Source of the DNA: Spinacia oleracea | Taxonomy: Eukaryota; Streptophyta; Magnoliopsida; Caryophyllales; Amaranthaceae | DNA length: 64,000 nucleotides | Reading direction: 5' to 3' | Assembly: GCF_020520425.1 (NCBI RefSeq) | Contig: NC_079487.1 | Location: 130,470,385 to 130,534,384 of the forward strand | Shown here: piece after piece, positions 45,501 to 59,365 of the stretch | Numbering within the stretch: position 1 is the first letter of the stretch | How the letters are laid out: each line of letters opens with the position of its first letter | Notes under the pieces: generated by a model | Databases searched by the model: none | What the model was told of the DNA's origin: nothing | Seen by the model: only the letters and a program-made list of their open reading frames with translations | Translations under genes and position numbers: made by a program

Positions 45501-48500
45501 AAACTTTCTCGCACTGATTTTATTATATCGCACTATGCTGGGGAGGTAATTTCTCTTGGCTGGTGACATCCTTTTAGTGCATCATATTAGTTGCAACATC
45601 CGCAGTTGCTGAAGTATCCTGCTATTTACTTAGGTTCTTTATCAAGCTGATCAGTTTCTGGATAAAAATAAAGATTACGTGGTCGCAGAACATCAAGTTT
45701 TGCTGACAGCCTCAAAGTGTGATTTCGTAGCTTCACTTTTCCCTCCACTTCCAGAAGATTCATCAAAGTCATCCAAGTTTTCTTCAATTGGATCGAGATT
45801 TAAGGTATGCCTAATTTTGTGTGTTGCATATGATCTTAGCATATTTTCAGGCTCTTTTCATGAACTGTCCATGTTTCTCTGTCAGCAGAGAGTAATTACT
45901 GCCAGTTGTCGTAAAAAAGATTCACGTCTTTAGTTTTCTTACAAGAACAGATTCTCACACAGTCACACCCTTCTATTGGAAATTTTTTAGTCTTCTGAAG
46001 CTGATAGATACACTCTGGAGTCTATTGTCTATAGTCTATACTGAAGTGATACGTTGCAATGACATGATCCAGATGGTTCTAAAAGTTAGTGTTAAACCGT
46101 TGTTTAGGGACTAAAATACAGGATATTTGATTTTGTTGAATTATTTGACATTCAGAATTTCATTTTTCAGTTTTTATGCTGTTAGTTCATATTTTATACC
46201 AATGGTACTACTAAATTTGACCTAAAATTTGAGTTGTTATCTACTGATTTACTGAGTGCTATCTCGTCATATGAAATGTCTGATTTTTCTCAGCAATTAT
46301 CTGGTCTTCAGCTGACGCATTGCTATCTCCTGTATTTTTGTTTCTTGATTTCTTCTTGGAAAATTCTCTTAATGTTCCACTTCTACTAGATGATAGTGGC
46401 TGTTGTAAATCTAGTTGTATTTATTGATTAATAATGTTATGCATTGCAGCTGCAACTTCAATCTTTGATGGAGACATTGAGTGCAACCGAGCCTCACTAT
46501 ATAAGGTGTGTGAAGCCAAATAATACGTTGAAGCCTGCCATTTTTGAAAACGTGAACGTCATCCAACAATTACGATGTGGTGTAAGTTTGGTTTTTAACT
46601 TTTTGGCTGTGGGGCAAGGTTATGGTGGTCTTTCTATTATACTGGCTATCTGTTCAAGCTTTCAATGTTTTGATTGCTTTTTTAGTTGTTTATGATGTTT
46701 CCTTATTTATATCCAATAAACTTACGTTTGGGTCTCTCAAAAATCCAGGGTGTCCTCGAGGCAATCAGGATAAGCTGTGCAGGATATCCTACTAGAAAGA
46801 CATTCTACGAGTTCCTTCTACGTTTTGGTGTCCTTGCACCGGAAGCACTGGAAGGAAAGTAAGTCATCTCATATCCAAATTATCTCATGATATTTTTTGC
46901 TTTCAATTATGTGAAACGTGTTAAGCAGTATCTTATTTTTCAAATGCCTTAACTGATGACTGCAATTTTTTCCAATAGCATTACATATTCATGAAATTCA
47001 TAAGAACATCAATGTTCTATTCCGAAGCAAAATAAATTATACTTGAGTTTCTTTCCTCCATTGCAGTTATGATGACATGGTTGCATGTCAGATGATTCTT
47101 GATAAAATGGGATTGCAAGGATACCAGGTATCGTTGCAGTCTTTGGTTATTTCTGGTTGTCTAACTGTATAACTTCTAGTTCTCTTAATTTACTGAATTA
47201 GAGGTGTTGTTAATATTGTTGTTCATTAAATTTTTGTATCATTTTTTGAGAGAAATCAAAGAAAGATCTTGTTGATTTACTCTTTTTGAGTTGTCTCTGC
47301 ATACTTTACTCTTGTTTGAGTTGTTTCTCTATTATGTTTTTAGTTTTTTCTGTTAACCATGTGATTCATGTTTGTGTTATGTTTCTGGGCTTCTGGCAGA
47401 TAGGCAAGACAAAAGTTTTCTTAAGAGCAGGCCAGATGGCTGAACTGGATGCTAGAAGGGCTGAGGTACTTGGAAATGCAGCAAGAAAGATGCAGCGGAG
47501 GATTCGCACTTATATTGCTCGAAAGGATTTTGTAGCTCTTCGGGATTCTGCTATTCAGTTGCAGGCTTTATGTCGCTGTATGTTGCTTTACTCTTGGGAA
47601 ATTCTTGCTTCCTGTGAATTCGTTGCCAGTTTCTAGCCGAATAAATGTTTCTTTTTGATAGCCTGATCTTTTGCGGGTAGCAATTACAAAGGACATATTA
47701 CACGTACTTGCACATAACATTTGCTTTGTGGGCTTCAGTTATAGCTATTTATAGGTCATAACTGGTGGTCATTGAGAGAGTGTTTTTTTTTAAAAAATTA
47801 GTCTTCAAGTAAGATTTTGATTTGCCAGTTGAATTAATGCTGCAAATCCTGCAATAGACTTGAAAATCCGGTGTCTTGTGCCCATTGTGAGCTGGTTGCT
47901 TGTTTTAGAAGAACAAAATTTGATATCTATGTGACGAGGAAGTTTAATTTGAATCATAGTTCATATCGTTACTATGTTATTTCGTATGATCTTTTAAATG
48001 TTTCTGATTTTCACTGTGAAGTCTTTTCAATTTCGCTCCAGGTTGTTGAGTTCTAATATGAAAAAGATTTTTTGTGGCCTTTGCAGACAGAACGGCCTGT
48101 AAGCAGTATGAACAATTGCGGCGTGAGGCTGCAGTTTTAAGAATTCAGACAAAGTTCCGGCAGCATGTAGCCAGAACAGCTTATTTGGCAGTACGATTAT
48201 CTGCAATCGCCTTGCAGACAGGATTAAGAACAATGACTGCACGCCAAGAATTTAGAATGAAGAAACGGACAAAAGCAGCCATCCAAATCCAGGTACTTTA
48301 GGTGTTTGGTAATTTCTGTTTAAAATCAGTTTGCTTTATTTATGCTGTGTGAAAAGTAAATGGTTGTCTCTCCCAAATTAAATTATTGTTTGATTAAAAC
48401 TGACGGCTCGTTTGGTATCACAGTTTTTGGTTTTACGATTTGAAAGTCCTATGATTTTGGTTGATTTTTGAACCGAAAATTAGTCATACCCGTAATAATT

Positions 48501-51500
48501 ATGTTGATTACCGCCAATAACAAACTAGTAACTACGGAGTACTTTTTATGGTTTCCATATTTTTTTTAGTTTTCGAAAAACTGGAAACAAAAACGATAAC
48601 TACAGGGCCTTGAGTTATTTATCCGTGATTGATAATCTTGGTCCCTACTTTCAGGCCAAGTGGCGTTGTCACCATGCTTATGCTTATTATAAACAACTAT
48701 ACAAGGCAGCTATTGCTACACAGTGTGAGTGGAGGTGCAGAGTTGCAAGAAGGGAGCTCAGAAAGCTCAAAATGGTTCAAACTTTGACCTTTATGTTAAT
48801 TTCACTGCTAGGTGCTTTTTCATTTTCCATTTTTAACTGTTGCTTTGAATTTGGTTAGGCTGCAAGGGATACAGGAGCCCTTAAAGAAGCCAAAGATAAG
48901 CTTGAAAAGCGTGTGGAGGAACTGACATGGCGGTTACAACTTGAGAAGCGTCTGCGGGTATTATTCTTGGGATTTATCTTAATTCTGAATTTCCTGAAAA
49001 TAAATTTTATTGGTTTAGCCTTATAATTTCTGGGATCTTCATATTGCAGACTGACCTTGAGGAGGCAAAATCCCAAGAGACTGCGAAGCTACAGGAGGCA
49101 TTGCATACCATGCAATTACAACGCGAAGAAGCTAAAGCAATGGTCATTAAAGAAAGAGAGGCTGCTAGGAAAGCCATCGAGGATGCACCTCCTGTTATTA
49201 AGGAAACTCCTGTTATTATTCAGGACACGGAGAAGATTGATTCGCTGACTGCTGAACTTGAATCAGTCAAGGTAAGGTTGCTGTCAAGCTATGCTTTCCA
49301 GAAAAATCCGTTCTTTTGTTGCATGTTCAGTTTTTATTTGCTTAAAACATTTAATGGTGACAATGGAAATTAGACTGCACTGATTTGTCTTGCTCCGACT
49401 GTTTTTTGCTCTATGATAAGCACATGTCATGTTTTTATTAATTTCGTGATTTAAAAGTCAAAATGATAGGTGGGCCCACCTACTTCAAAATTGATGTATG
49501 GCTCACCTACTTCAAAATTGATATATGGCTCAGATCAGTCTTCTTGTGCTGAAACGTGAACATTATTGGGGAAGACCATGGTAAATGAAAATTGATGAAA
49601 TAATTTAACAACCTTCCCCCTCGCCACAAAAAGTGTTATCCACAACAATGCCTCTTTCCTAGGGTTTATTAGTGATGTTAAATACTCGTTGTGATGCCAA
49701 GTAATGGGAAATTTTCTGGTAAACAATTTTTATCTTTTTCTTTTTGGTCTTATCGCTTGGATGTTGGCCAATAGTCAAGCTTCAATGCACAGTTGATCAA
49801 ACTATGACCAATTTTTGAGTTCTAATACTTGTGCTGTTTCGATCTTCTAGTTTCCAAGTGTAGATACTCTTTATCTTTTAAGAAATGCAATTGTATCCTA
49901 ACGCTGTCATGAATCTCATGATTTGGTGCAGGCTTTGCTGCAGTTGGAGAGAGAGTCGAGGGAAGAGGTGAAGCAATCCTATGCAATAATGCTGACCAAG
50001 AATGAAGAACTAATTAAGAAGCTGGAGGAGGCAGAGAAAAAATCAAATCAGTTTCAAGAATCAATGCAGAGGTATGCAGCTATTTTTCCGATGTTAACTG
50101 GTTCAGTTTCTTTATTGAACTGAGTAACCTGTCTATAAAGTCCTTTTACGGACGGGGTCTGAAAAGCCACTCTTAGTTTCTTAAATATAGATTTTAGGTG
50201 TATCTTTAGTTCTCCTATTCATTTATAAGTACCAATTGGGCTTGTTTGAGTTATACAGCAAGCTTAGTTCCAATTGTCGTTGTTAAATTGGTTTTGACAT
50301 TAAGAGTGAAATTTGAGGCCTACATCTATGGATGTTTTCCAAGACGGGGCAGTAAATAGCTATAGTGAATGTTTTTCTCACAAGAATCAGGTGAAACCGG
50401 TTGTCGTCTGTGGATAAAAGAGAAAGGCTGTAATAAAATGCCTAGAAATTCCCTCAAACCAACTACTTAAAAAGAACTTAAAGGATTTGACAAGTTTGTT
50501 ATTAAGGCTAAAGGAAAGAGCTATTGGAAGTTAAAAGCGACCTTTTACCTTTAGGCCTTGCGGGACGTTATGGATTTAAGCAATATCTTTGCGTATTTTT
50601 GGTTTCTGCTAACTTGTGTTGTTAGGAACTTGGGATGCTCCGTTTTGGGAACTGGAAGGCTCTCTACTGTATCCTGGTCATTTTACATTATGTTTTGCAT
50701 CATCTAAGGAATGTCTTGCCGCTAGTTATCGGGTTGTCCTTTGTGTACATTCTCCTTTTAATAAAATTTCTTTGCTTTATACTTAGTGGGGGGTGTGGGG
50801 GTGGGTTAAGGTTGCATTTTTTATGCACTGTCACAGTAGACCGACAAGTGTACACTTGCTGAAAGATTGGAAGAGTGAATAACACGTATTTACCTAATAA
50901 TAGATTAATAGGTGTGACCATGTGACAGCTTTGGTGAAATCTAGTACAATTAACAAAAGCAAACTTTACTAGACATACGTTGCAATCTGTGAGGAAAGAC
51001 ACGGTTGTAGTTGATCCTCAACCTAAATATACAACCATTGACCGACAAGTGTACACTTGCTGAAAGATTGGAAGAGTGAATAACACGTATTTTCCTAATA
51101 ATAGGTGTGACCATGTGACAGCTTTGGTGAAATCTAGTACAATTAACAAAAGTAAACTTTACTAGACATACATTGCAATCTGTGAGGAAAGACACGGTTG
51201 TAGTTGATCTTCAACCTAAATATACAACCACTGACCATTTTTCTATTGTGTATTGTCAGATTTACTAAAATATGTGCTCTTCTCGTGTGTTAGGCTTGAA
51301 GAAAAGGTCTCTAATTTGGAATCGGAGAACCAAGTGCTTCGCCAACAAGCGGTGGCCATATCTCCAACAGGAAAGGCTTTAGCTTCTCGGCCAAAGACAA
51401 CAATTATACAGGTATTCTTGGAGTGCACATTTTACTTATTTTGTTTGCAAGTATTGTGTTGATGATCTATGTTGATTTATCGGCTTATGATTTCAGAGGA

Positions 51501-54500
51501 CTCCGGAGAATGGGAATGTTGTGGATGGAGAACTTAGGAGAGTTTCGGTAAGCTACCTCAAACACTTCAGAGAGTATGTTTTCATGCCTGTACCAAATTT
51601 CATTTAATCTATTATTATTATTGAAATGAATGAAAATTTAGGCACTTGCTCCGGTACCTTACACACCTGAAAGTGAAGCAAAGCCCCAAAAGTTCCTTAA
51701 TGAGAAGCAACAGGTAACTAAACAAATGGTCAAATATCAATTAGTTCATTTACAACTGTGACAAGTTTTCTTTTGGTGTTTCTGGAGCTGAATATTCCTT
51801 TTTCTCATGTTTGGATATTGCTTTGTTTCCAGGAGAACCAAGATCTTCTCATTAGGTGTATATCGCAAGATCTGGGATTCTCTAAAGGCAGGCCTATTGC
51901 AGCATGTTTGATTTACAAATCCCTTTTACAATGGCGATCATTTGAGGTTGAAAGAACAAATATATTCGATCGTATCATTCAAACAATATCTGCAGCTATT
52001 GAGGTGTGGTTTGGGATAAAATAAAGTTTAATTGCATTGCCCCCACTTTGTTTAATCTGCTTTGAACTTCAACTTAACTAATTTTGTGAATCTTATCAAC
52101 TGAAGACCCCGGATAGCAATGATGTTCTGTCCTATTGGTTATCCAATTCAGCCACATTGCTGTTGCTGCTCCAACGCACATTAAAAGCAAGTGGAGCGGC
52201 TAGCCTAACTCCACATCGGAGGAGAACCTCTTCAGCTTCTTTATTTGGTCGGGTGTCTCAGGTAAAATGCTTAACTTGGTTCAATCATCAGCATACAACT
52301 TGGTAGTAATACCCCCCTCCCCCCCCCCAAGCGCTTAATACAAGTTTAACTTTCTGTCTTCTTTCGCACTTAGGGACTTCGATCATCTCCACAAAGTGCC
52401 GGGTTTCAGTTTTTCAATGGTCGTGCTCTTGGTGACGAGTTGCGTCAGGTCGAGGCGAAGTATCCTGCTCTTCTTTTCAAACAGCAACTTACTGCTTTCC
52501 TGGAAAAGATATATGGAATGATCAGAGACAATTTGAAAAAAGAGATTTCTCCGGTGCTTGGTTTATGCATCCAGGTAAACATCTAAGCTGTCGAAAGAAA
52601 GCAGTTTAAATACTCCTGCAATGTAACACAAAGATCCATTTTCTTATTATTACAACGTTATGCGTGCTGATGTGAAAAATCACACAGAAAATAGGTTAAA
52701 TTAAACTGTTAGTTACAACCCCACTCGAAGAGTTTCCGTGGATTATCAACTCTTTTGGTACTTTGCTAGTTATTGACAGATGAAAACTGAATTTCAGATG
52801 TACTCAAGGAATAAGTTAACATGTTCGTCAATGTGCTCTTGCCTATTATTTCTTTCTTGTTGGTCATGTCATACAGCTGTGGTTTTGGCATGAGGTGTCA
52901 TAGAAGTGTGAACAATTTTGAATGACTGAAGCCAGTAGGTGATAGTGCTTGCTCCTGTCCTAAAGAGTTTCAGATGTGGAGATATTACTGTATATATCTA
53001 GTGACAAATTAAGTCCTTGTATCCTGGAAGTTCTTAAGGCAGTGTTGTCAGTGTTCCATGGACATGCGTTGGCCTTTGTTAATGACAATTGCAACACTAT
53101 CATCTTTGGCTTTGGTCATCGGATTTTGTAATTCCAGTTCTTATCCGTTGGCCTTGTAGTGCTAGTTTGTGCTGGAAATGGTTCTTATCATGCTTGCTTG
53201 CTAGAATTTTCTGGTTTGGGGGTCTACTCACTTATGTCTGATACAACATATCAGCATTTCTTCAAACATTTCAACTCATCTATAGTTCAGACAACTTGTA
53301 CTTCTAAGGTTGTTTAGCAGTTATGTAGGTTTATCTGTTTAATTCTGAACTTTTGAATTTCGGAACAGGCAAGTTTCCACAATCTTTTCCTGTTCGATGG
53401 CTTTGGGATGTTTTATTTGGTCCTTTCTACTCATCTTAAAGAAATTATGAGATCAGACCCTTTCTGTAGCATAAACTATCGACGACTTGTCTTTTGGTTT
53501 TAGGCCTCTATTTTCCCGTGTGTTGTCATCTTTGTGAATCAAGTGTTCTCATGGTTTACGATATTTTGGTGCCCTCCTTGATTAAGTTTACTTGCCTGCA
53601 GGCACCTAGAACTTCCCGTGCAAGTTTAGCGAAGGGGCGTGCTCAAGCAAATGCAGTTGCTCAACAAGCATTAATTGCTCACTGGCAAAATATTGTCAAA
53701 AGCCTAAATAACTATTTGAACACTATGAGAGCAAATTATGTAAGTGAGGGAGTTTTCAGATTTAAGTAGGCCTTCTTTCTTCATATAGAGGTTCACCGTT
53801 GCCTAATTTGTAATATTGCAGGTTCCACCCTTCCTTATCCACAAGGTGTTTACACAAACATTTTGTTTTATCAATGTTCAGCTTTTCAATAGGTAATTCA
53901 TTCTATTTGTGTACTTGTGCGGCTGTGCTATGATTTACTTGAGAAAGTAGTTTGACTGACCATCTAGTGTTTGATTCATGCCTTCAGTCTTCTGTTGCGC
54001 CGTGAATGCTGTTCATTTAGCAATGGGGAGTATGTAAAAGCGGGTTTGGCTGAACTAGAACAATGGTGTCATGATGCAACAGAGGAGGTACTTCAAGTTT
54101 CTATCTTTCCGTTCCTTGTGCTACTGATATATTTTAATACACCTTGTTATCTTAAAACCAGTATGCAGGTTCTTCCTGGGAAGAACTCAAGCACATAAAA
54201 CAAGCAGTTGGATTCCTGGTCAGCATCATAAATCTTCTCCTACCTTCAATTTGATAATACTAGGAAATGTGCTTATTTGCTTCTTTCTTATTTTGATGAC
54301 AATCAGGTTATACACCAAAAACCTAAGAAAAGCTTGAAGGAAATAACAAATGATTTATGTCCTGTGAGTAAAACTTCATTTGCTAACGTTTTATATATGC
54401 GAGTTTGATAAACATTTCTTGCTGTTTACCCTCACACTCACTCCAAATGTCTTATTTCTCAGGCACTCAGCATACAGCAGTTGTATCGCATCAGTACAAT

Positions 54501-55560
54501 GTATTGGGATGACAAATATGGCACACACAGTGTATCTGCCGAGGTGACTGGAAGTTAATTATGATGAAAATGTTTTCCTTCACCCCCCCCCCCCCCCCCC
54601 CCTATTTTCCCCCCTTCTATGTTTTCAAAATAAGAAAATTGCAAGAATGATAAGAAGCTTGGCCAAAGAACTTACATTGTGTTTGGTTAGTAATAATGGA
54701 GAAAAGGGAAGGGGAGGGAAAACCGGGATGATGAAGGGGATTGGATTGCTTCCATTTCCCGTCCACATCTTCTAATAGTGGAAGGATTTAGTTCACTAGA
54801 AGAGGAAAGAAAATGGATCCCTCCTATGCCTTTCCCTTCTCCTTTCTTCATTCATGTCCAAATAAAGAGGGTTCACCTATGTTACTCCGACTCTTCATTT
54901 TACCTCAAGTACCCGTGTAGGATCCTTGACACTCCGACATGGGTATGGACACTCCGCACTTCATTTTCGACTTAAATCCTGGAAAGTTTTCACAATTTAG
55001 TTGAGTCGGACACTTGGACATGTACCGGTGTCCGACACTAGTACCCGAGTCCAAGTAACATAGCAGAACCCTCACTCCCCTTTCCATCTCCCTCACTCCA
55101 AATCCCCTCATCCAAGCACGCCATTAAAGTTCTTCCATTTCTTGCTTCCATAAATACTGCGTACCAAGCTTTACCGACTTTAAACATTGGTTTATTGTCC
55201 AAGTACTTAAGAACTTGTCTTGTCAACTTGTAGGTTATTTCAAGTATGAGAGTCAAGATGACAGAGGACTCCAACAATGCCGTAAGCAGCTCGTTCCTTC
55301 TAGATGATGACTCGAGGTATGGTTTTTTCCAAATCTATCTTAATACGATTCCAAATTATGTTTTCTACTCTTTAGAACCCATACTGACTCAAAAATGGAA
55401 ATCCATGGCTATACATACACTCATTAATTACTGAAGCATCCCATTTTCGGTTGATGAAATCTCCAAGTCTATGGAACAAGTGGAATTGGCGGATGTTGAT
55501 CCCCCGCCTTTGCTCCGTGAGAATTCAGGGTTTACATTTCTATTACAACGCTCCGATTGA
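39541..55560 (+). CDS. Class XI myosin heavy chain (XI-1/MYA1-like)
   Basis: Thirty-nine exons totalling 4,578 nt, 1,525 residues, the usual class XI length. Exon 1 is just the ATG (39541-39543), a known feature of plant myosin genes; exon 2 starts at 40707 and the last is 55437-55560. The motor domain (about 60-735) has P-loop GESGAGKT (156-163), switch I NNNSSRFGK (209-217) and switch II DIYGFE (434-439). The neck carries about six IQ motifs (about 735-865) for calmodulin-like light chains, followed by coiled coil (about 870-1060) and a C-terminal dilute-type globular cargo-binding tail to the end. The protein moves organelles along actin and drives cytoplasmic streaming. Many tail stretches agree with Arabidopsis MYA1 from memory. 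All splice phases are consistent and no lesions were seen. Confidence 0.95.
41480..41512. mobile_element. Stowaway-like terminus in myosin intron 2
   Basis: GGGATGGAGGGAGTA at about 41498-41512 matches the right end of CTCCCTCCGTCCC-type MITEs and is followed by spacer sequence. I could not find a convincing left end, so it is either a diverged or a truncated copy. Confidence 0.4.
48407..48611. mobile_element. MITE in myosin intron 21
   Basis: About 205 bp beginning near GGCTCGTTTGGTATCACAG, with an imperfect inverted end near ACGATAACTACAGGGCC. The interior shares AAAATTAGTCATAC and a following TTATGTTGATT with the element at 18051-18273. Family unknown; the GGCTCGTTTGGTATC style is common in hAT and PIF-type MITEs. 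Confidence 0.55.
50839..51233. repeat. Tandem duplication of about 200 bp in myosin intron 25
   Basis: Copy 1 at 50839-51039 and copy 2 at 51040-51233 begin with the same GACCGACAAGTGTACACTTG and stay nearly identical. Copy 2 lacks a short stretch (about 9 bp) and has a few substitutions. Direct head-to-tail arrangement; noncoding. Confidence 0.93.
54580..54602. repeat. Poly-C tract in myosin intron 37
   Basis: Run of about 19 C, a likely length-variable tract and a common sequencing trouble spot. A shorter C-run lies at about 52314-52328 in intron 30. Confidence 0.85.
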
Positions 55561-57044
55561 TATTCCATGATCAAGCATTCACCTGTACATTGCTGCCATG
55601 AAGTTTCTATGTATATTTCTGTTTATTCATACCCAGGCACTCATTTATTTTGCCCGGGTTGTTTGTTTCACTCTCATCAGCCAAAATGTTGGCTGCTTGT
55701 TCTTTTTTTTCACCATTTAATTTATTTTGGGGGGCTAAGTTTTCTTATGTGAACAGTAGTCGCCGTGATAGGAAGCCACAAATGTGCATCAGCCGTGCAC
55801 AATGGGCCGGGCCTGGTCATGGGAGCAATGTCAATCATGTAATAGTGTAGTAGACTAGTAATGGTGGCTCCTCATTCATGTACATTTATGTGTCTGCCGT
55901 TGACGTCGTTTGGTGTAATGGTGATGTAAAAAATAACATGCTGTTTGAAGGAAATGAAATGTTTTTTTCTTAACACAATCTTCCGTTCTTCACTCATGCG
56001 TGTATTGTCATTTTACCTCTCCCCTTTATTACCCAACGACTTTTATTGGGCTTTAGTGACCGGTAACCGGTGAAAAAGTCAACGAGATGTGATGAATTGA
56101 TGATTATGATTATATATCGAGAGATAGTACTCCATATAGGGACATATTACCGCCTACAACAGGTTTATGACCTATTAGGCCCAATAAAAGTCATCGGTTA
56201 ATAAAGGTAGAATTATTAAAAAATATGTTGTATGTGGACTTAATACAAGAAAATTGGTCAAATATTGGATTAACATTACCAAAATTTCCTAAATTTGTCT
56301 TATTTTTCCAATATCAGAATTTTGATAAGAGTGAAAACATTATAAATAAACGTAATTTTCATTGTTTAAATGAAAAAACAGAGGAATCTCAATGCACATT
56401 AATTAGTCATTAATAAACGTGCAAAAGACCAAACGTAAAGAACAAAAAGAAACAGAGGGAGTAACTCTTTGGTCCACATTCAAATATATAGACATTTTAG
56501 AAATGTAAGTAGTTAATTTTTTTAGGTACAAAAAATAATTATTTTTGACACCAACATTCATAGAATCATAGGCTGAGCGATTTCCTTCGATATTGTTGAA
56601 AGAAGCATTAATTTCCAAAATACGCCGCATTATAATTTATTTCCCACTCTATCCTCGTCATCTTTTCGAAAACTAGTTCTTATTATTGTTTTATTATCAC
56701 TACATTGAAACATTTGTCTTTTATTTTTCTCGATCATTAGGTTTGAAATAGGCGCTTTAATGATCATATCTGAATGACTATGGATTTTAACAATCGCACA
56801 TATATTGATAATTTTATTGTATATGAATCACAAGATTTGGTCAAAATAACAAAAATAAACGGAGTAATAGATTCTTCATGCTTTGATATTTGATAATGTA
56901 AGAAATATGACAATCGTATTAAAAGAATATAAAACATGTACAAGAAAAATAGTTAAATTAATTAGCCCTATAATCAATCGAACGGGCCAAAGAGCTAGTT
57001 AGAAATGATGATTGACATGTGGGATCTACAAAAACTACAAGTAG
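55561..57044. other. 3' flank of myosin gene
   Basis: Contains the myosin 3' untranslated region (to roughly 55980) and AT-rich spacer. GAGGGAGTA at about 56456-56464 and TACTCC at about 56128 could be the two ends of a degraded Stowaway-type MITE. No gene found. Confidence 0.5.
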
Positions 57045-57368
57045 TTAGGGGGCATTTGATTTGCAAACTGGTGTGAGATTCATATCAGGAATGATATCAA
57101 GGTGGTATGAGTTTGAAACTTGATTCTTAATAGTTAATACCATGTGTTTGGTTCAATATGGGGATGAGTTTTTTTTGTTTTTTTCCTTTTGTTTGATACC
57201 TGAGGTAAATGTATGAGCCATACCCACCCCCCTAGGTTTCTTAACCCCATACCTTGGGGGTTTGAGGTATGGATTTAAAACTCTTAAAATCTCCAACCAA
57301 ACACATGCCAAACACATGGTCTAAACCCATACCTCATACCTAAAACCCGCGAACCAAACACCCCCTTA
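57045..57368. mobile_element. Tourist-type (PIF/Harbinger) MITE
   Basis: 318 bp (57048-57365) with ends GGGGGCATTTGATTTGC and, inverted, GGGGGTGTTTGGTTCGC. It is flanked on both sides by TTA, the PIF/Harbinger target duplication. The interior carries inverted words such as GGTATGAG/CTCATACC. No coding capacity. Confidence 0.85.
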
Positions 57369-57855
57369 TAGCTTTCAGTTAGTGAGGTTGCAGTTTGAAA
57401 ATGATGTGACAACACAAAACTAGAACCTTTATAGCTTTGTAGTTTACCATTGCTCATGTTCTTAAATGGTTTGAAAAAGTATAAAAATGTCAGTTAGCTT
57501 CGAACTTAAACTCACGAAGTCACTATTATAGGCGTGGCAACAAGCCAGCAACCATGCATCTTAGCCAATTTATATGTCTTGATTCATCCTCCCTCCGTTT
57601 CGGAATACTTGCACTGCTTTTCTTATAAAGCCGTTGGAATTAATTACACCGTTTCTATAATGATAAGCTTTAATTAATATTATATCAATTACCCCTTCAC
57701 ATGTCATTTTGTGGTATCATGTACCCTCCCTCTATCCCATTACCCCTTTAAAAAGTTGACACATATCGCTATCTATATTAAAAAATACCCACTATCAACT
57801 ACTCCGTACCATCTAATTAAATAATAAGTCAATTAATATTACTTTGTATTAAAAC

Positions 57856-58330
57856 TAGATTAGGTCCCGTGCACGCACGGATATTTAAAAATTATTATTT
57901 GACCATCTTTTTTATAAAATTTTTAATTGAATAATTTATCCCTTAACGTAATTAATAATCTCGAATGTACTCATTTTATCATATTTTAACATACTACGTA
58001 TTATATATTTTATATGTTTAATTTGATGATCTGACTAAAATATTTGATATATTTAATATGCTAATTTGACCAAAATATCGAGTAAGAATATTTTCTATTA
58101 TTGACATGACAATTTGACTAAAATTTTACCAAAATTTTAATAATGGCATATTCCGTAATCCTATATTTCTTTCCATATACAAACATTTATACAAAAGGAG
58201 AAAAAATAAAAAAAGAATAAAATAAATATGTCTTTTTAGGAAAGAGTTTTTGGCGGGAAAATGTTTCACTAGGGAATGACATGTGTCATTCCTGGTGTCT
58301 CTTTTAATAATCTCTATTCTATAAAGGAAC
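57856..58330 (-). mobile_element. Small non-autonomous Helitron
   Basis: Read on the minus strand the right-hand part has ATTATTAAAAGAGACACC and then GAATGACACATGTCATTC, a 5' region style seen in plant Helitrons. The other end has a short hairpin CCGTGCGTGCACGG followed by sequence ending in CTAG and a T, the canonical Helitron 3' terminus and insertion context. The exact 5' base is uncertain because a clear A|TC junction was not found. No open frame. Confidence 0.55.
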
Positions 58331-59365
58331 AGCTGAGGTCTATTTTGTAATTTGGCTTTTCGTGTCCCCCAGTTAAAAGACTAAAATACCCCAACGCAGT
58401 TCTACAGTTTAATTGCACCCCAGACCTTAAGTGACGCCCAAAATCAATCCTTTTTATCTCAATTACCAAAGCTGATGTTGATTGATTGATTAAATCAGGA
58501 AATAAATGAAAATAAGGAAAATAAAATATTACAACTACTGCAGTTACCAAATGAAACGAAAAACAGATAAGGAAAATAAAATATTACACTTATTGCAGTT
58601 ACCAAATGAAACGAAAAATATTACAAATCTAAAAGAATAAATTTTTCTAATTAACTGCAGAAGCCCTGAAAACAAAAAACCTCCATAAACCAGATCCTAA
58701 ACCAGAAATCAGAAGAAAAATTCCAGAAACCATAAAACAAGAAACCTCTCCCTTAATGCAAATCTACTACCGCGCTGATTCCCAGAAGAAATCCGTTCTC
58801 AAAAGAACCACATCACCATTGTTTCTTCTTGAAGTCGCTCCCACATGTAAGTACACTTTTCGTATGAATCCTCTGTAAAAAAAATACAAACAGAATTCAA
58901 CCATTTTTCTATAATAATAAATCATAAACTTTAATTGTATGGGCATATTTAAATCTGTGTATATCATAAAAATACAAGGAATGTTGTACGCATAACAGTA
59001 TCATTTTTATTTATACAAGACTATAAAAAATAAGAACAGAAATTAAATTTGTGACTGTATGCACAAAATAAATGTTCTTTTCTAATATTGTGGTGCTTAT
59101 TTATTTTGCAGATTTCAAAATATAAGGTAGGTTATATTCTTGCTTCTATAGATTTTAATTAATTATTTTATATCTTAATTTATGCATTTGGTTAAATAAT
59201 CTCTCATAATTTTTTTAATTTTTAATTGCAGATTTCAACAACGAAGGTTTGTGATAATATAATTTTTTGTTATTAGAATTATGATTTTAAATATAATTGA
59301 CTTACATTTGTTTTAATGCAGAATTTAGTAGGGGTTTGAAGTAGGGTTTGTTCATTAAGTAAATC

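Noticed and set aside
50700-51195. Two minus-strand frames sharing almost the same peptide
   Set aside because: They are the two copies of the intronic tandem duplication, antisense to myosin intron 25; not genes.
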